Shown: positions 9,488 to 20,839 of the stretch, in pieces
How the letters are laid out: each line of letters opens with the position of its first letter
How positions within the stretch are numbered: the first letter of the stretch is position 1
Translations under genes and position numbers: made by a program
Assembly (NCBI GenBank): GCA_026770025.1
Contig: JAMXDE010000029.1
Coordinates: 558,001-622,000, forward strand
DNA from: Craspedostauros australis
Taxonomy: Eukaryota; Bacillariophyta; Bacillariophyceae; Mastogloiales; Achnanthaceae
Direction of reading: 5' to 3'
DNA length: 64,000 nt
The notes under the pieces: model-generated
Databases searched by the model: none
What the model was told of the DNA's origin: nothing
Seen by the model: the letters and a program-made list of their open reading frames with translations, nothing else

Positions 9488-11504
9488 AGTCCTTCTGTCG
9501 ACGAGGTTTTGTCATCTTGGCATTCATCTTCTTGTTCTTGCCGCCCTTCTTGGATTTGGACTTCTCCGAGGCTGCGGCCTTGAGCTTGGATGGTGGGACG
9601 GAAAGCTCACCCTTTGGCTTCTTCTTGGGTGCGGGCTGGGCCTTGTCATTCTTTCGTTTCTTCTTGCCGCCCTGAAGTTTGCGCTTGCCACTAACATCCT
9701 TCTTGTCATGCTTCTTCTTATTGCTGTTGCCGTTTGCCTTCTTGTCGGACGCATCGGTTGCCTTCTCTTCACCAGTCGCCGTGCCATCATCCACGTTCTC
9801 GACTTCTTCGCCGTCCTTGCCATTGTTCTCCCCTTCGGCCTTCTTCGGTTCATCGCCGGGACGACGATCGCTCAGCTTCTTGATCTTGCACACGTAGAAT
9901 CCGTCCATGTTGTGCACGTGCGGGTAAAATCTCCTCGTCAAGGCGACGGAGGAATGGAAGCGCTTGTTCTGATACCGCGTGAAGCCGGGCTTTCCAAACT
10001 CGAGACCGGCATCGATGATCTTGATGTCGCGTTTTTGCAGGGCGTAGTTGACGACTTCCTCATTCTCCGCCACGCTGATGCTGCACGTCGAGTAGACCAT
10101 GATGCCGCCCGTCTTGCTCTTTGGGTTCAGCGTGTCGATGGCGGCCAGAAGGAGCTCCTTCTGCAGGTGTCCGCATTTGAGAATGTCCGCCATGGTGCGC
10201 TGCACCTTCACGCTGGGATCTCTGCTGATGACGCCCAGTCCGGAGCACGGTGCATCGAGAAGAACGCGGTCGAATCGGTACTGCTTGAAGTGGTTGCCGA
10301 TCTTGCGTCCGTCGTGCACGCAGGCGATCACGTTCTTGACACCGAGACGGTGCATGTTGGCCACCGTCGCCTTTTGGCGATCGGGACGCAGGTCGTTGGC
10401 GAAGATGACACCAGTGTTGCGCATGAGCTGTGCGATGTAGGAGGTTTTGCCACCCGGCGCTGCGGACATGTCGAGCACCCTTTCGTTTGGTTGCGGGGAC
10501 AGCGCCAGGATGGGGCACATGGATGCGGCGCTTTGCAGCATGTAGTGCCCGGATAGGTATTCGGGTGTGGCGCCGACGGGGACGGGACTCTCGATGATCT
10601 TGAGACCGACCTTCGACCAGTTGGCCAGCGGATCGAGAGACACGCCGCGCTTCATGAGGGCCATGGCAAGGTCCTTCCGCCTCGTTTTCAAGGTGTTGGT
10701 ACGCACGACCATCGGCCTTGGCTTGTCTGAATACTCGACGAACTCCAACGCCTCCGCGGGGCTGAACATCGTGAGGAAGTACGCAATGAGCTCTGGCAGG
10801 TAACCGAAAAGATCGGCAACGAATGCAGCCAAGGCCTCCATGTAGTCGCTGCGAGGCCGTCCTGGTTCGCGCAGCTTGCTGAAGTTGGCAAGCACCTCGA
10901 GGATGGATTCGACGTGTTCGCGGATCTCCGATGGCGGGATGACACGGTCGATGTCCTGCTCCAGCTCCTCCTTGGTCGGCAGATGGTAGATCTCCGTGTG
11001 CTGTGCGATGGTGTCACGCATCTCGCGCTCGGCATCCTCCTCCTCTGCCAATTTCTCCGCGTCCAAGAACCGCGACTGCCGTTCGATCTCCAATTCGTCA
11101 TCGCTGTCATCGCCATCATCGCCATCACCACTGGCATCACCACTGGCATCATCATCTTCATCATCACTGGCATCATCGTCGCTATCATCATCATCATCCG
11201 ATGACATGAGCTGCGACTTCTTCTTTGGAGCCAGCTTGAGCCACTTGGCATTTTCATCTGAGAATGCCTTGCCCTTCGTGGCTTCATCACCACTGTCGTC
11301 ATCGTCGCTGCTACTGTCCTGATCGGATTCGTCGTCATCGTTTGTGGCCTTCATGAGGACCTCTTCGTCGGAACTTTCATCTGAGACGCCATCGTTGGTC
11401 TCTTCCTCCACTAACTGCTTCTTGCGGTTGTTCTTCTTTGCTGGCTCATCCGATGTGGATCCCTTCGATGAGCGGCGCCCCTTTCTTGATTTGCTTGCCA
11501 CCAT
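9486..11504 (-). CDS. NOP2: NOP2/NSUN1-type 25S-28S rRNA (cytosine-C5)-methyltransferase
   Basis: This intronless gene encodes 672 residues and starts at an ATG preceded by ATCAAC. The N-terminal third is a nucleolar-style acidic and lysine-rich tail with long Asp/Ser/Glu runs. A helical RNA-binding region then leads to the Rossmann methyltransferase core. The SAM motif I 'LDMSAAPGGKTSYIAQL' is followed by motif IV 'DAPCSG' (Cys420) and motif VI 'YSTCS' (Cys474), the two-cysteine arrangement of RsmF/NSUN enzymes in which the motif VI Cys attacks C6 of cytosine. A basic C-terminal tail ends the protein. In yeast and humans this enzyme modifies a cytosine of large-subunit rRNA and is needed for 60S assembly. 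Length and tail composition match NOP2 better than other NSUN members. Confidence 0.93.
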   Translation of the reverse strand: MVASKSRKGRRSSKGSTSDEPAKKNNRKKQLVEEETNDGVSDESSDEEVLMKATNDDDESDQDSSSDDDDSGDEATKGKAFSDENAKWLKLAPKKKSQLMSSDDDDDSDDDASDDEDDDASGDASGDGDDGDDSDDELEIERQSRFLDAEKLAEEEDAEREMRDTIAQHTEIYHLPTKEELEQDIDRVIPPSEIREHVESILEVLANFSKLREPGRPRSDYMEALAAFVADLFGYLPELIAYFLTMFSPAEALEFVEYSDKPRPMVVRTNTLKTRRKDLAMALMKRGVSLDPLANWSKVGLKIIESPVPVGATPEYLSGHYMLQSAASMCPILALSPQPNERVLDMSAAPGGKTSYIAQLMRNTGVIFANDLRPDRQKATVANMHRLGVKNVIACVHDGRKIGNHFKQYRFDRVLLDAPCSGLGVISRDPSVKVQRTMADILKCGHLQKELLLAAIDTLNPKSKTGGIMVYSTCSISVAENEEVVNYALQKRDIKIIDAGLEFGKPGFTRYQNKRFHSSVALTRRFYPHVHNMDGFYVCKIKKLSDRRPGDEPKKAEGENNGKDGEEVENVDDGTATGEEKATDASDKKANGNSNKKKHDKKDVSGKRKLQGGKKKRKNDKAQPAPKKKPKGELSVPPSKLKAAASEKSKSKKGGKNKKMNAKMTKPRRQKD

Positions 11505-12464
11505 GTTGATCGTTTGTTAGATGGCCGAGAATGTTGTGGATGCAGCTGGGCAGTGAAGTAGAGCAGAGTATTGCGTGGCGATGCGGTACGCGTAGATGTA
11601 CTTATTCCATCCGCCATGTATGAGTACCATGGGGTGATGTGTGTCGGATTGTTGATGTTCACATGTTTCTTTCTTTGGAATTACTCTGTTTTTCGTTTTG
11701 GTTTGGTGGTTGCGACTTTGCAACGAACGAATGCCAGACGCATTTCTAGTCTGAATGGAACAGGCTAAGACGCTCGCACAAAACGGGAACAGTTGGCGTT
11801 GAATTTTGGGAGGATTAACGTGTTTGTCCACGATCTCGTCAACGACGTTGGCTCAACATCAGCAAACATGGGGGCTGTTCTACCACTTCCGACCGTTTGT
11901 ATGGTATCGTTGGCACAGACACGGGCATGGATGCCGATTCTGATGGTCAAACGGATACGGATGCGGAGAAGAAGGCGAAGGCCGCTGCAGTTTGGCACGA
12001 TCACTTGATGAAGCTGTATTGTATAGTAATGCTGTTGCGTTTATAAGTGTCTGTATTGTATGGTACATATGACATTTAGGATGGTATTGTACTCAGTATA
12101 TGCTTCGCAGGTCGAACTGTGGTGCAGTGGAGGGTGTTGTCGATTCCGTTGCTGTGGTGCAACCTTGAACCACGAATGGTCCCAACCAAGTGCTGTCCCG
12201 AGAGTCCCCTTCCGTGTTGTCAGGCGTGTGAGTGTGACTGAACGAATGAGAGACTGGTCAAGTGGCACTTCGGCAACAGTCCCTGAGATCTCGTTCGTGG
12301 TGCTTCCGTCTTGTCGGCAGTTGCGATGACGCTTGGGCACATCTTCCAGAGAAGCTCGAAGGCGTCGCATGCCTCTTGGATAGAGACTTCGATGAGTGGG
12401 CACGAGTGCGAGTGTGTGCACTCTACGTGTTGTTGCCATCTGGACACATTCACTGGTTAAATGG
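11505..12464. other. Intergenic, NOP2 promoter side; no gene seen
   Basis: It lies upstream of NOP2 and downstream of the next minus-strand gene. Words such as GTAGAGCAGAGTATT (near 11560) recur here. No frame is convincingly coding. Confidence 0.4.
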
Positions 12465-13289
12465 CTACCTGGTTGCCGAGCGCAAGTGACGTTGATGCTT
12501 TCGTGTGCGGCGATGGACTGGATGCTCAGCCTGCCCAGTTTGCTCGTTCTGCACGAAGGCATCGTCCTCTGTTGCCAAGCGCCAGTCCCAGCCATCGGCT
12601 GCGAACTCGATCGTGTTTCTGCGTGCATTCCTGTGGATCTCCTGCAGGCTTCCCCACATTGTCCTCTTCATCCATTCAGGGTACTCCTGGCGGTTGGGGA
12701 TGCGGAACACGCGGACTTTGTTGTAGAAATGGATGAGCTTGCCGCTTCTCGAGGGTGATGAGCCTGCTGGAGCAGCTTCGCTGGATGCAGGCGATTGCTG
12801 TTGTTCCTTGTCTTCCTCCTGTGTCTCTTGAGAGTCGCACGATGGTGCTTCAGTGAGCGAGGGGCACTGGCTTGAGCCTGCGCTGCTTTGTGACACGTCC
12901 TCATCGTCAGAAACTTCCAACGATGGTGGTGCCGATGATGACAGAGATGATGGTGTGCCAGTGATTGTGCACAATGCTCGTTTCCGGAGGATGGACACTG
13001 GAGCGGAAGGCTTGAAGTAGTGCTGTGGCTGTAACTGTGCTTGCGTTTGGTGTGGATCAATGCATCGCACGTCACCGACATCACCCACGTAGCGGCGCTT
13101 GACGCTCCTGAAGTCATGCTGGTGATGCTGTGGCCCACAAGGATAGTGTGTTTGTGGTTGTGCCTGGTACTGCTGATGTTGATGATGCTGTTGATGGTGC
13201 TGCTGTTGATAGGAGTAGTGGTAACACTGCTGCTGGTGCTGCTCGAAGTGTCGCTTCTGTCCAACGGTCGGTGATGCCGAAGTGCTCAT
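12465..13289 (-). CDS. Gln/His-rich protein with stramenopile C-terminal W-rich module
   Basis: The frame is open up to 13850, but the only in-frame ATG is at 13289, giving 274 residues; the upstream part is probably leader. The N-terminal half is a low-complexity Q/H/Y region. A Ser/Glu-rich linker follows, then a compact C-terminal module of about 60 residues beginning 'KVRVFRIPNRQEYPEWMKR' with 'MWGSLQEI', 'RNTIEFAADGWDWR' and an acidic end. I recall very similar modules (W-x-S/E-I, R-N-x-x-E-F-A-A-E-G-W-D-W-R) in many uncharacterised diatom proteins. The placement of a basic-hydrophobic strand followed by a Trp/Arg helix faintly recalls PP1 regulatory subunits of the PPP1R15 type, but no strict RVxF site is present. 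Function is unknown. Confidence 0.7.
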   Translation of the reverse strand: MSTSASPTVGQKRHFEQHQQQCYHYSYQQQHHQQHHQHQQYQAQPQTHYPCGPQHHQHDFRSVKRRYVGDVGDVRCIDPHQTQAQLQPQHYFKPSAPVSILRKRALCTITGTPSSLSSSAPPSLEVSDDEDVSQSSAGSSQCPSLTEAPSCDSQETQEEDKEQQQSPASSEAAPAGSSPSRSGKLIHFYNKVRVFRIPNRQEYPEWMKRTMWGSLQEIHRNARRNTIEFAADGWDWRLATEDDAFVQNEQTGQAEHPVHRRTRKHQRHLRSATR

Positions 13290-13362
13290 CGTGATACTGC
13301 TGATTGCAAACGTGGTCGTGGTCTTACTAGTAATCGGAGTTGTTGTTGTCGTAGTTGCTGCT

Positions 13363-13384
13363 GTTGTTGTTGTTGTTGTTGTTG
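13363..13384. repeat. (GTT)n microsatellite
   Basis: A GTT/CAA triplet run upstream of the minus-strand ATG at 13289, which therefore reads as CAA repeats in the presumed leader. Confidence 0.75.
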
Positions 13385-14400
13385 TGACTGATGCTGCTTG
13401 GAATGGATTATGAGAGATGAGTGAGTGATGAACAAGGCGTTGCAGATAAGTTGTTGCTCTGTGCAGTTTGTGTGTGCCTGAGAATGGAGGATGTGAGCGT
13501 TGCGTTTTCGTTTTTAGTTTCTTGTTGGTTGGTTTTGTGATGTTTGGTGGATTGGCTTTTGTTGGTTTTGTTTCTTGCTGGGTCGGGATGAGCCAATTTG
13601 CTATGTTGTGCGGAAACGGATGGTCACAACTCCCCAACGACTTGCTCTTGTTGCGCTTTCCTTGCACTTCGAACTCTTGGCTCTTCTGTCTGCTCAATCG
13701 GTGTTTGAGCTCAACGACGTGGTTTCCTGTTTGTGGTCGTGCCCTCTCTCTTGCGCTCGCACACCTGGCTTCTGTGTTGTGTTCACTCGGTTGTTGCTCG
13801 TTGGGTGATTTGAAACCCTGTTCGTTTGGGATGTCTTTGAGTGCCAACAACGGAGGCTGATGTCACGAAGACCGCTGGTCGCAAGTCAGCGGCAGCGCTG
13901 TCTCTCGTGGCTGGAACTGTTGCTTGTCGTCGTTGTGGGGGCTGCTCTGATGTTGTCATGTTGTGTGACAACTGCAACGAAAATTGAACGCAAGCACATG
14001 AAAGAGCCACGCACCCGAAGTCAAACTCCCGCTAATTTGTTGGACGATGACGTTTGCTGAAGCGCGGAGTCTTGTCTGAGGTTCTTGGTGGGAGGATGCC
14101 AGACCATCTTTGAACATGTGACTCCTAAGTAACACACAAAGACGTTACGCGAGCCGATTTCCCAAGATGACACCTCACTCCGAACGGTTGTTTCGCCCTA
14201 CGGCGGACTGACTATTCTCCACATCTGGCTTCCGTGTGAAATTCTGGCGATGACTCACGATTGAGCCACGATTGCTGTATCCCACAAAGTCAAACCGCGG
14301 AGAAGAGATGTCGATGCCGTTGATCTTGTTCTGCGAGTTGTCTGATCGTACGAGTGCGCAAGTACGACTACGGCTGTGCAGGAGTTGCCTGTCTAACAAT

Positions 14401-14450
14401 CGTAGCTCGTACAAATACTGCACGAAGTATCACCTATCATACGAGCTACG
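14401..14450. repeat. Perfect 11-bp inverted repeat (hairpin)
   Basis: The left arm CGTAGCTCGTA (14401-14411) is the exact reverse complement of TACGAGCTACG (14440-14450). Inside the 28-nt loop, ATACT and AGTAT form a second, nested inverted repeat. The same arm sequence recurs elsewhere in non-coding DNA of the window. Confidence 0.8.
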
Positions 14451-15283
14451 CTGTGCATAATTTATGCTACATAGTACGGGCTCAATAGCATCATTGGAGG
14501 CGTCGTTCCTCGTCGAGCTGGCAACCTCCAACTTCAATGAGACGAAAAGAGAACATCACCATGTCTCATTCAAATTTCAAATGCAACTCAATCGTGACAA
14601 TGCCAACAGCTATCTTTCTGACTGCATCCACGCTTTCCGCGATCGGCGGAGAGTCCATGGTTAATAATTGACGCAGCAACATGTTCACTCCGTCTGTCTC
14701 ATTGGTCACATCTGGAGCCGCTGTCGCAGAAGCAGTCGCTCCGTCTTGCCATCCGCTTCCCTCGCGCAACGTCGTCCTTTCCGTTTCTGTCCACTTCCGA
14801 GATGTCCATGGGGTGCACTTTGCTCCACGATCATGATCGAATTTTTTGGTTTGGGGAAGAGCAGACTATGTACAGCCTCGTGTGGTCATTGTTGTGGTTA
14901 AACTGTGGTTACCAGCGATCTATTATATTCTCCTATTATGCAATATAGTACATATAGTACTATGACGACGAGATACGAGTGTTCCACTCTACTCTCTCTC
15001 AATACTCAAGCCAGTATTGGAGGATGTGTGCAATGCCAATGATTCCACCAATGTCCCCAACGCGATGACGCCAACGCCGATGGAGGCAGACATACCTCGT
15101 GGAGTTGTTCATGAAATAGCATTGATCCGAACACCCCCAACGGCGATCCAACAACAAATGACGAAGCCATTCACCACAAACGACACGAGCCCCTCCAGAT
15201 TATAACCGTCAACTTTCGAAGGGATCTTGGAAGCGCTTTTCCGCAGCCGTATCATCACTGGGCACACGTGCCACAATGTGGCT

Positions 15284-15308
15284 GGAACAACAACAACAAC
15301 AACAACAT
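15284..15308. repeat. (AAC)n microsatellite
   Basis: A CAA/AAC triplet run of about seven units in non-coding DNA. Confidence 0.75.
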
Positions 15309-15835
15309 TCAGTATCGGCACGAGCACCAAATGACAATGTGTGTTGACGTGGCAGCCACTATTCCGAATTGAGTAGAGAAGTTATCTTGCGCTACCTTCG
15401 CTGGAGAGAGAGAGAGGGTGGGCACGGAGGGCACGCCGCATCAGGTCGGAATCAAATGAGGATGACAACGACGGTGATGGTGCCGATGACGATCTGTTGT
15501 TGGGTCTCAGAAATGAAAGGAGGCTTTGGCTTTCTGCACTTTCAGCCATGTTCTCGTCTGCTCTTTGGATTGATTGGCACTTCGCGATGCAATGCGTTGT
15601 CAGTGACTGTCCAATGCGCATTTCGTCTCCCGCTTCCGCTCTCACTTTGTCATCTTTGGCAATGTTCGGTTCCTTTCTTGTCCTTTGTCCTTGTTCCTGC
15701 ACATACGTACGTCCCCATGACCTTCTTGGATGATGTTGGGGAGGGCAGTTGGATCCCCATTTCTCCAATCCGGCCACAGCCATAGCTGCCGTTACCATCG
15801 CCGTTATCGTCGTCACGTGCAAGAGATTGCTCTCC

Positions 15836-17662
15836 TCATCCGATGATGCCGCCGAATGTTCGTCGTTCTGGTGATCTCGTCAACGCCACACACCCGCGAC
15901 AATCGCATCGCAATGTGCCTTGCGCCTTCGCATCTGGGCTCCACGGTATGGTCTGATGCAGTTCCAGCCTCCACTCACCATCCTCCGCATCTGGGCGGGT
16001 CCACTTTTGAACGGCCAGCAACGTTGCGGAGTCGATACCCGCGTTGGCAGGGAATTCCACATTCGTAGTGTACGCCGTCGTTGGCGAGACGATGGTGGAA
16101 TCCGCACCTGAGACCTGCATGCCTTGCGGCCTGGCACCGTCTGCCAAGCATGCATTCCAATCATCGATGCGTCCACCTGCCTCCACAACCTGCCACGCAA
16201 TTTATTTCAATCCAATGCGATTTGGGCAGAGTGGGTTGGTAGACGCATGGTAAGCGTTGGGTTGTGAAAAGGATGGAGAAACATGGAGGGAAGAGAAGAC
16301 AGCAATGGTGAGCCCAAGGTCATTGAGATGGTGTGATGGTCCATGAGTGGACGGGATGCTTTGTACTCTAGCTCGTACGCAATTGCGCCCCTTTCGATTC
16401 AATCCAATTCAATTGGTTTCGATGCCACGCGATGCCATGCCATGATGGTACCATCGTTGCCTTGAATACTAATGCAAGTATAGTATAGTACGTTGAGTTC
16501 GTCGTTGCCAATGATCTGCGTGTGTGTGTCGGCCACACTCTTGAGCACTTACCTCTGACACTTGTGGTGATGATGATGGCGAACACACTTGCTCCATGAG
16601 TTCTTTGTTGCCTTGGATCAAGGCATCATAGAATCTTTGCTGACTTTCCAGGAGGCTCTTGTTGTCGGCATCAATGATTTCGGACGCATCCGATTCATCA
16701 AGCAGCGACGTCGGCCGCAAATGCTGTCCCAATAACTGGATCCACTGCGGAATCTCATCCTGGCCCGATCCAAACGAGCGACCGTTCGAGTTCAGACCGA
16801 ACCAACGGAACGACGAGGCGTTTGTCGCCTCATCATCGGTGAGATCGTCAAAGTACTGCGTCCACGTTGCCGTATCGTAGCAATCCGCAAGCCACTGAGT
16901 GTCCTGCGCTGCTTTACCTGCGAATGGATCGTACCCTCTCACCGTGGAGATTGGCACGACGTACACTGTGGCCTGCAAAAGCCGCTTCGACAGCACCGAC
17001 AGTCCCTGCAACGCCTCTTCGAGCTTGTCTTGCGTCCCGCAGATGGCGATGATGCGCGGCGGATTCGACAGCGCCCGCAGCTGCTGCAACGTCGCGGCAT
17101 CCGTGAAGCGCTTATCCGCCAGCACGTTGGTCGGCAACCGCACCGGCAACGTCTCCGTGTTGAGCTCCTTCTCCATGCGCAGCAGCTGGTTGTTGCGACG
17201 CCGGCATTCGCGCAGGAACAACCCCGCGCTGCCCACGGCCGCGATCACGGACAGGACGGACTGAGGCAACGCCATCTGGTCGTATCCGATGGACTCGCTC
17301 AGGCTCGGCGCCGCGAGGAAGGTGAAGGCCAGCAGCGCGTACAGGCTGATGCGGATGGGTTCGCTCTGATTCAGCGCGTTGTATCGCACCAACGCATCTC
17401 CGCGGACCGTGCGCAAGGCCAGCAAATCAAAGACGGGACGCGAGATGTCGAACTTGTTGCTGCCGGCCATGCGCAATGCCACTCCACGTTGTTGAGGTTC
17501 GCGCTGCGATCTTCCCCATGCCTCTTGGACACCATTGCGCGCTGATGCTGTGCTACCATGCCTCGATGAAGCGGGCAACGCGAACGAGGCAACCCGTTGC
17601 GCCTTGGAATCCAATACCAACGCAACGCACAGAACCACGCTGCAAAATCTCATTGTGTTCAT
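15836..17662 (-). CDS. LPA1: LOW PSII ACCUMULATION 1 (LPA1)-like photosystem II assembly protein
   Basis: Two exons (17662-16553 and 16189-15836) join in phase 0 at a GTAAGT donor and a GGCAG acceptor, giving 487 residues. The N-terminus has a signal peptide and then 'VASFALP' (Phe at about residue 27), a plastid presequence of the ASAFAP type. The conserved core 'FDISRPVFDLLALRTVRGDALVRYN' precedes two predicted spans (about 105-122 and 135-151). A soluble domain follows, and the C-terminus spans the intron and resembles an NTF2/SnoaL-like fold ('RFYDALIQGN' then 'RIDDWNACLADGARP'). LPA1 is a thylakoid membrane protein that helps insert D1 and assemble photosystem II in plants; the family is shared with cyanobacteria and algae. 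The assignment rests on recalled family features, so confidence is moderate to high. Confidence 0.78.
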
Positions 17663-18340
17663 CTTGCTCGGCAATGTATCGAAGTATCGTAAACGGTGGG
17701 TCCTGTTGTTTCTTCTGTGCTATCTTTGTCCTCCGATGTCCTCAACCGACAGGCGTCACGTCCGCCTCGAGTATGAGTAGGGTGGAGTAGGGTGTGTTTG
17801 GCATCTTGAAGATCCGATCGGCGTCTCCTTTCTCCATCACACACGTGTTGGTCATCGTGTGGTGCGTTGTCTTCATTTCTGATGTTTCTTGGCCAGCCAA
17901 GAACGCATTCTTCGGGAGGAATGTGTGACGTCACGGAACTGAACCACGACCTGACTGGACGGACCAAACAACATCACAGCAATCCAGTCCCATCCAGAAG
18001 ATGAGTCGTGGATTCGAAAAACATGATTCACCAATCATGAAGCGACAACGCAAAATCGCGTTTTGATTCGGTTCGGTTTCTCTTCTTTCTCATGTCTTCT
18101 CCTTCCGTGCGGACATCACCAACAACAGACTGCACAGATCGCTGTCGACACGCAACGTGCTGGAGCGCAACGGAAGGATCCGTCATAAAAGCGGACTCTG
18201 AGATTTCGAGAACGACCGCACCACTGACAACATCAACGTTCGCAGCGAAGCAAGGAACCAACGACGACACAAACGTCCGCACGACACCACCACCAACAGA
18301 CGCAACAGAACCAACAAGATCCAGAGATCAGCAAGCAAAG
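17663..18340. other. Divergent promoter interval LPA1 / copine
   Basis: This 0.7 kb separates the starts of two divergently oriented genes and should contain both promoters. No TATA-like element could be assigned with confidence. TGAGTA/GGAGTA words occur near 17774-17791. Confidence 0.4.
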
Positions 18341-20494
18341 ATGAAGCTGGAACTCTCCCTTTACGGCAAGGACCTGAAGAATGTGGCAGGAGCATTCAAG
18401 GGTGAGTCAACCCCTTTGACGTCGGCGAGCTCGTGCGAGCTTGCGCTCGCATCTGCTCTGCGATGATGAAATCGGACTACTGCCGGGTTTGATTTGCTGT
18501 CTCTGCCATCATCATCACGAATCTCACATCCCGCGACCAATTGCATTCTTCGTTCCTCTATTGCCTCCTGCGAATGGCGCCGCCTCCACCTTTACCTCCA
18601 TCGCAACAGGCACATCCGACCCATTTGCGGTCGTCACGAAGCTCAGCTCCTCCGACGGCCCTGGTGCCGAAGTGCTGGGCAAGACGGAGGTCATCAAGAA
18701 CTCCCTCGATCCGCAATGGGTCAAGGTGTTCTTCCTTGACTACAACCTCGGAACGCCCCTCAAGGTGGCCGTCTCCATCTTTGACGAGGTTCGCAAGGGC
18801 GACAACAAGAGCATGGGATCCGCGGTGTTCGACATCGGCGAGGTTCTCGGAGCACGCGGCAACACCAAGGCCAAGAAGGTCAGGGGAGGTGGAACGTGAG
18901 TGTGTGCTCCAACTTATCGATCGCTAAATGAATGCAAATGTATCGTGCAATGCGCATTCCAGTGTTTTGGCTACCTGGCTGGCTGGCTGGTCTGATTTGC
19001 TGTCATGCACGGCGTTTTCTGCGTTTTGCGTTTGCACCAACATACACCCCAAAGCATATTCCGGGATTCGCGTCACAACCCGCCCATTCACTCGTGCGCT
19101 CATCGCATTTCTTCTGCAATTGCTGCCACTTCGTAATGCCGCTATGGTGGATATTCAGCCTCTTCGCCAACGTCCGAAAGAGCGTCGGAAAAGGCGTGCT
19201 GCGACTTGCCATGAGTGGAATCAAACTCTCCAACACGGAAGGCTTCCTGCGAAAGAGTGATCCGTTCTACGAGCTCAACCGCAGAATGGACAGCGCAGGT
19301 GCAGCCACATGGGATAACGTCCACCGATCGCAGGTCGTCAGCAACGACCTCAGCCCGACCTGGAAGGAGGCGACCTTGGAGCTCAGCGTGCTTTGTGGCG
19401 GCGACCTGGATCTCCCCATCGAGGTCAAGGTGTACGATCACGAAAAGAAGGGAGACCATGTCCTGATGGGAGAATTCGAAACCACTGTCAACCAGCTGGT
19501 GGCTGCTGAGTCCGACACCATCGACCTAATGAAGAACGGCAGCAACACCGGCAAGATCAAAATCAACAAGGCCCAAGTCGTCGGGGCCGAGACCGTCATG
19601 GAGCAACGCACCGAGTACTCAGCTGCAGCAACAGCCCCACCGCCAGGCGTCCCCACCTTCGCGGATTACGTCAGCGGTGGCTGCGAACTCAATGTTGTCG
19701 TTGCCGTCGACTTCACCGGCTCGAACGGAGATCCACGGCAGCCGGGAACTTTGCATCACATTGGATCTGGATTGAATGACTACGAGAAAGCCATCAAGTC
19801 CATCGTCCCCATCCTCGAGCAGTTCGATTCCGACAAGCAGATCCCGTTCTTGGGATTCGGTGCCAAGTACGACGGCGTCGTGCGCCACGCGTTCCAAATC
19901 GGAGACAGCGAAGAACTGGACGGCGTCCGAGCCGTGCTCGATGCCTACCGCGGCGTCTTCGCCACCCGGCTCATCATGTCCGGTCCCACAGTGTTCGAGG
20001 AAGTCATGCAAACCGCAGCCGCAAAGGCGCAATCGCGATTGGAGGCAGCGCAGGCAGAGGACAAGCAATCCTACACCATTCTGCTCATCTTGTCGGACGG
20101 AGCCGTTTCGGATGTGGAGGCAACGAAGGCCTGCCTGGAGTCGATCAACGAAACACCGCTTTCAGTCGTCATCGTGGGCGTTGGTAATGCGGACTTCTCC
20201 TCCATGGAGTTCTTGGATGACAGTCAGTCGTTGGGCGAGCGCGACATCGCCCAGTTTGTGCCATTCAACGAGCACTGCAACAGTCCCGCAGACCTGTCCG
20301 CTGCGACGTTGCAGGAGATCCCAGAACAGCTCGTCAGCTACTTCCAAAAGCATGACATCCAGCCGCGCGACCAAATGACCGTCGAGGATGAGGAGATCAT
20401 CATCGAACCGGAGGATGAGATCGACCTGTCTCTAGATTTCGGAGACCAGGAGATCGTGGTCTCAGGAGGCGGAAGCGTGGCCAATAGTTGGTAG
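18341..20494 (+). CDS. Copine (two C2 domains plus copine/vWA domain)
   Basis: Three exons (18341-18401, 18610-18895, 19159-20494) splice to 560 residues, the usual copine length. C2A begins at the N-terminus ('MKLELSLYGKDLKN') and crosses the first intron into 'KGTSDPFAVV'. C2B contains 'KSDPFYELNRRM' and 'VYDHEKKGDHVLMGEFE'; several Asp positions expected to bind calcium are present. The C-terminal half is the copine A domain, with 'NVVVAVDFTGSNGDP' (MIDAS-like DxTxSN) and 'FLGFGAKY'. Copines bind phospholipid membranes in a calcium-dependent way and recruit partner proteins. An acidic tail follows the A domain. The exact splice phases (1, then 2) and the uninterrupted match at both joins support the model strongly. 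Confidence 0.93.
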
Positions 20495-20839
20495 ACAGTG
20501 AAGTGTGTGCCATATCAGTGCACATGGGCGCTTGTCTGTAGTGTGCCATCGCCAAGGCATGATATTCAGTTATTGATGCGAATGTCCTTGGTTCTTGCCA
20601 CATCTGCAGCCAATGCAAGAAAGAAAACGTCAAGAAGTTACACACATACTCGTAAATGTTGAATATTGGTAGCAATTTATAATACTTCATTGTGAAATAT
20701 AAGAGGACGTTGCTAGCATGTCGCAGATCTGCCGTCCAGTGTGCCGCATCAAATAGAATGGAGGTACTGAACTACTCGTGCCGCAGGAGTTTCCAAATTG
20801 TCAACTAGCGAAATGGTCCACATGCCGCCGTCGACTACT
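20495..20839. other. Short convergent intergenic region
   Basis: The 3' ends of copine and the minus-strand hydrolase face each other across 345 bp. Nothing else is seen. Confidence 0.5.

Larger units (their letters stand above)
13290..15835. other. Long interval with leader sequence and no confident gene
   Basis: The first 0.5 kb is probably the leader or promoter of the minus-strand gene at 12465 and contains a GTT triplet run (13363-13384). Between 13.9 and 15.8 kb there are only short frames. Some on the minus strand carry hydrophobic runs near 15.3 and 15.45 kb, but no start, splice path or domain could be joined. The interval also holds the hairpin at 14401-14450 and an AAC triplet run near 15284-15308. 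Confidence 0.4.

Noticed and set aside
9390-10556. Plus-strand open frame of 388 codons
   Set aside because: It lies antisense to NOP2, whose motifs are unmistakable; high third-position GC creates the shadow frame.
13290-13850. N-terminal extension of the Q/H-rich protein
   Set aside because: The frame is open but contains no ATG before 13289 and reads as Thr and Lys repeats from a CAA-rich leader.
15369-15822. Overlapping frames of about 140 codons on both strands
   Set aside because: Neither shows a domain, and the composition is driven by CT/GA runs. A hydrophobic run in a third frame could not be attached to a start.
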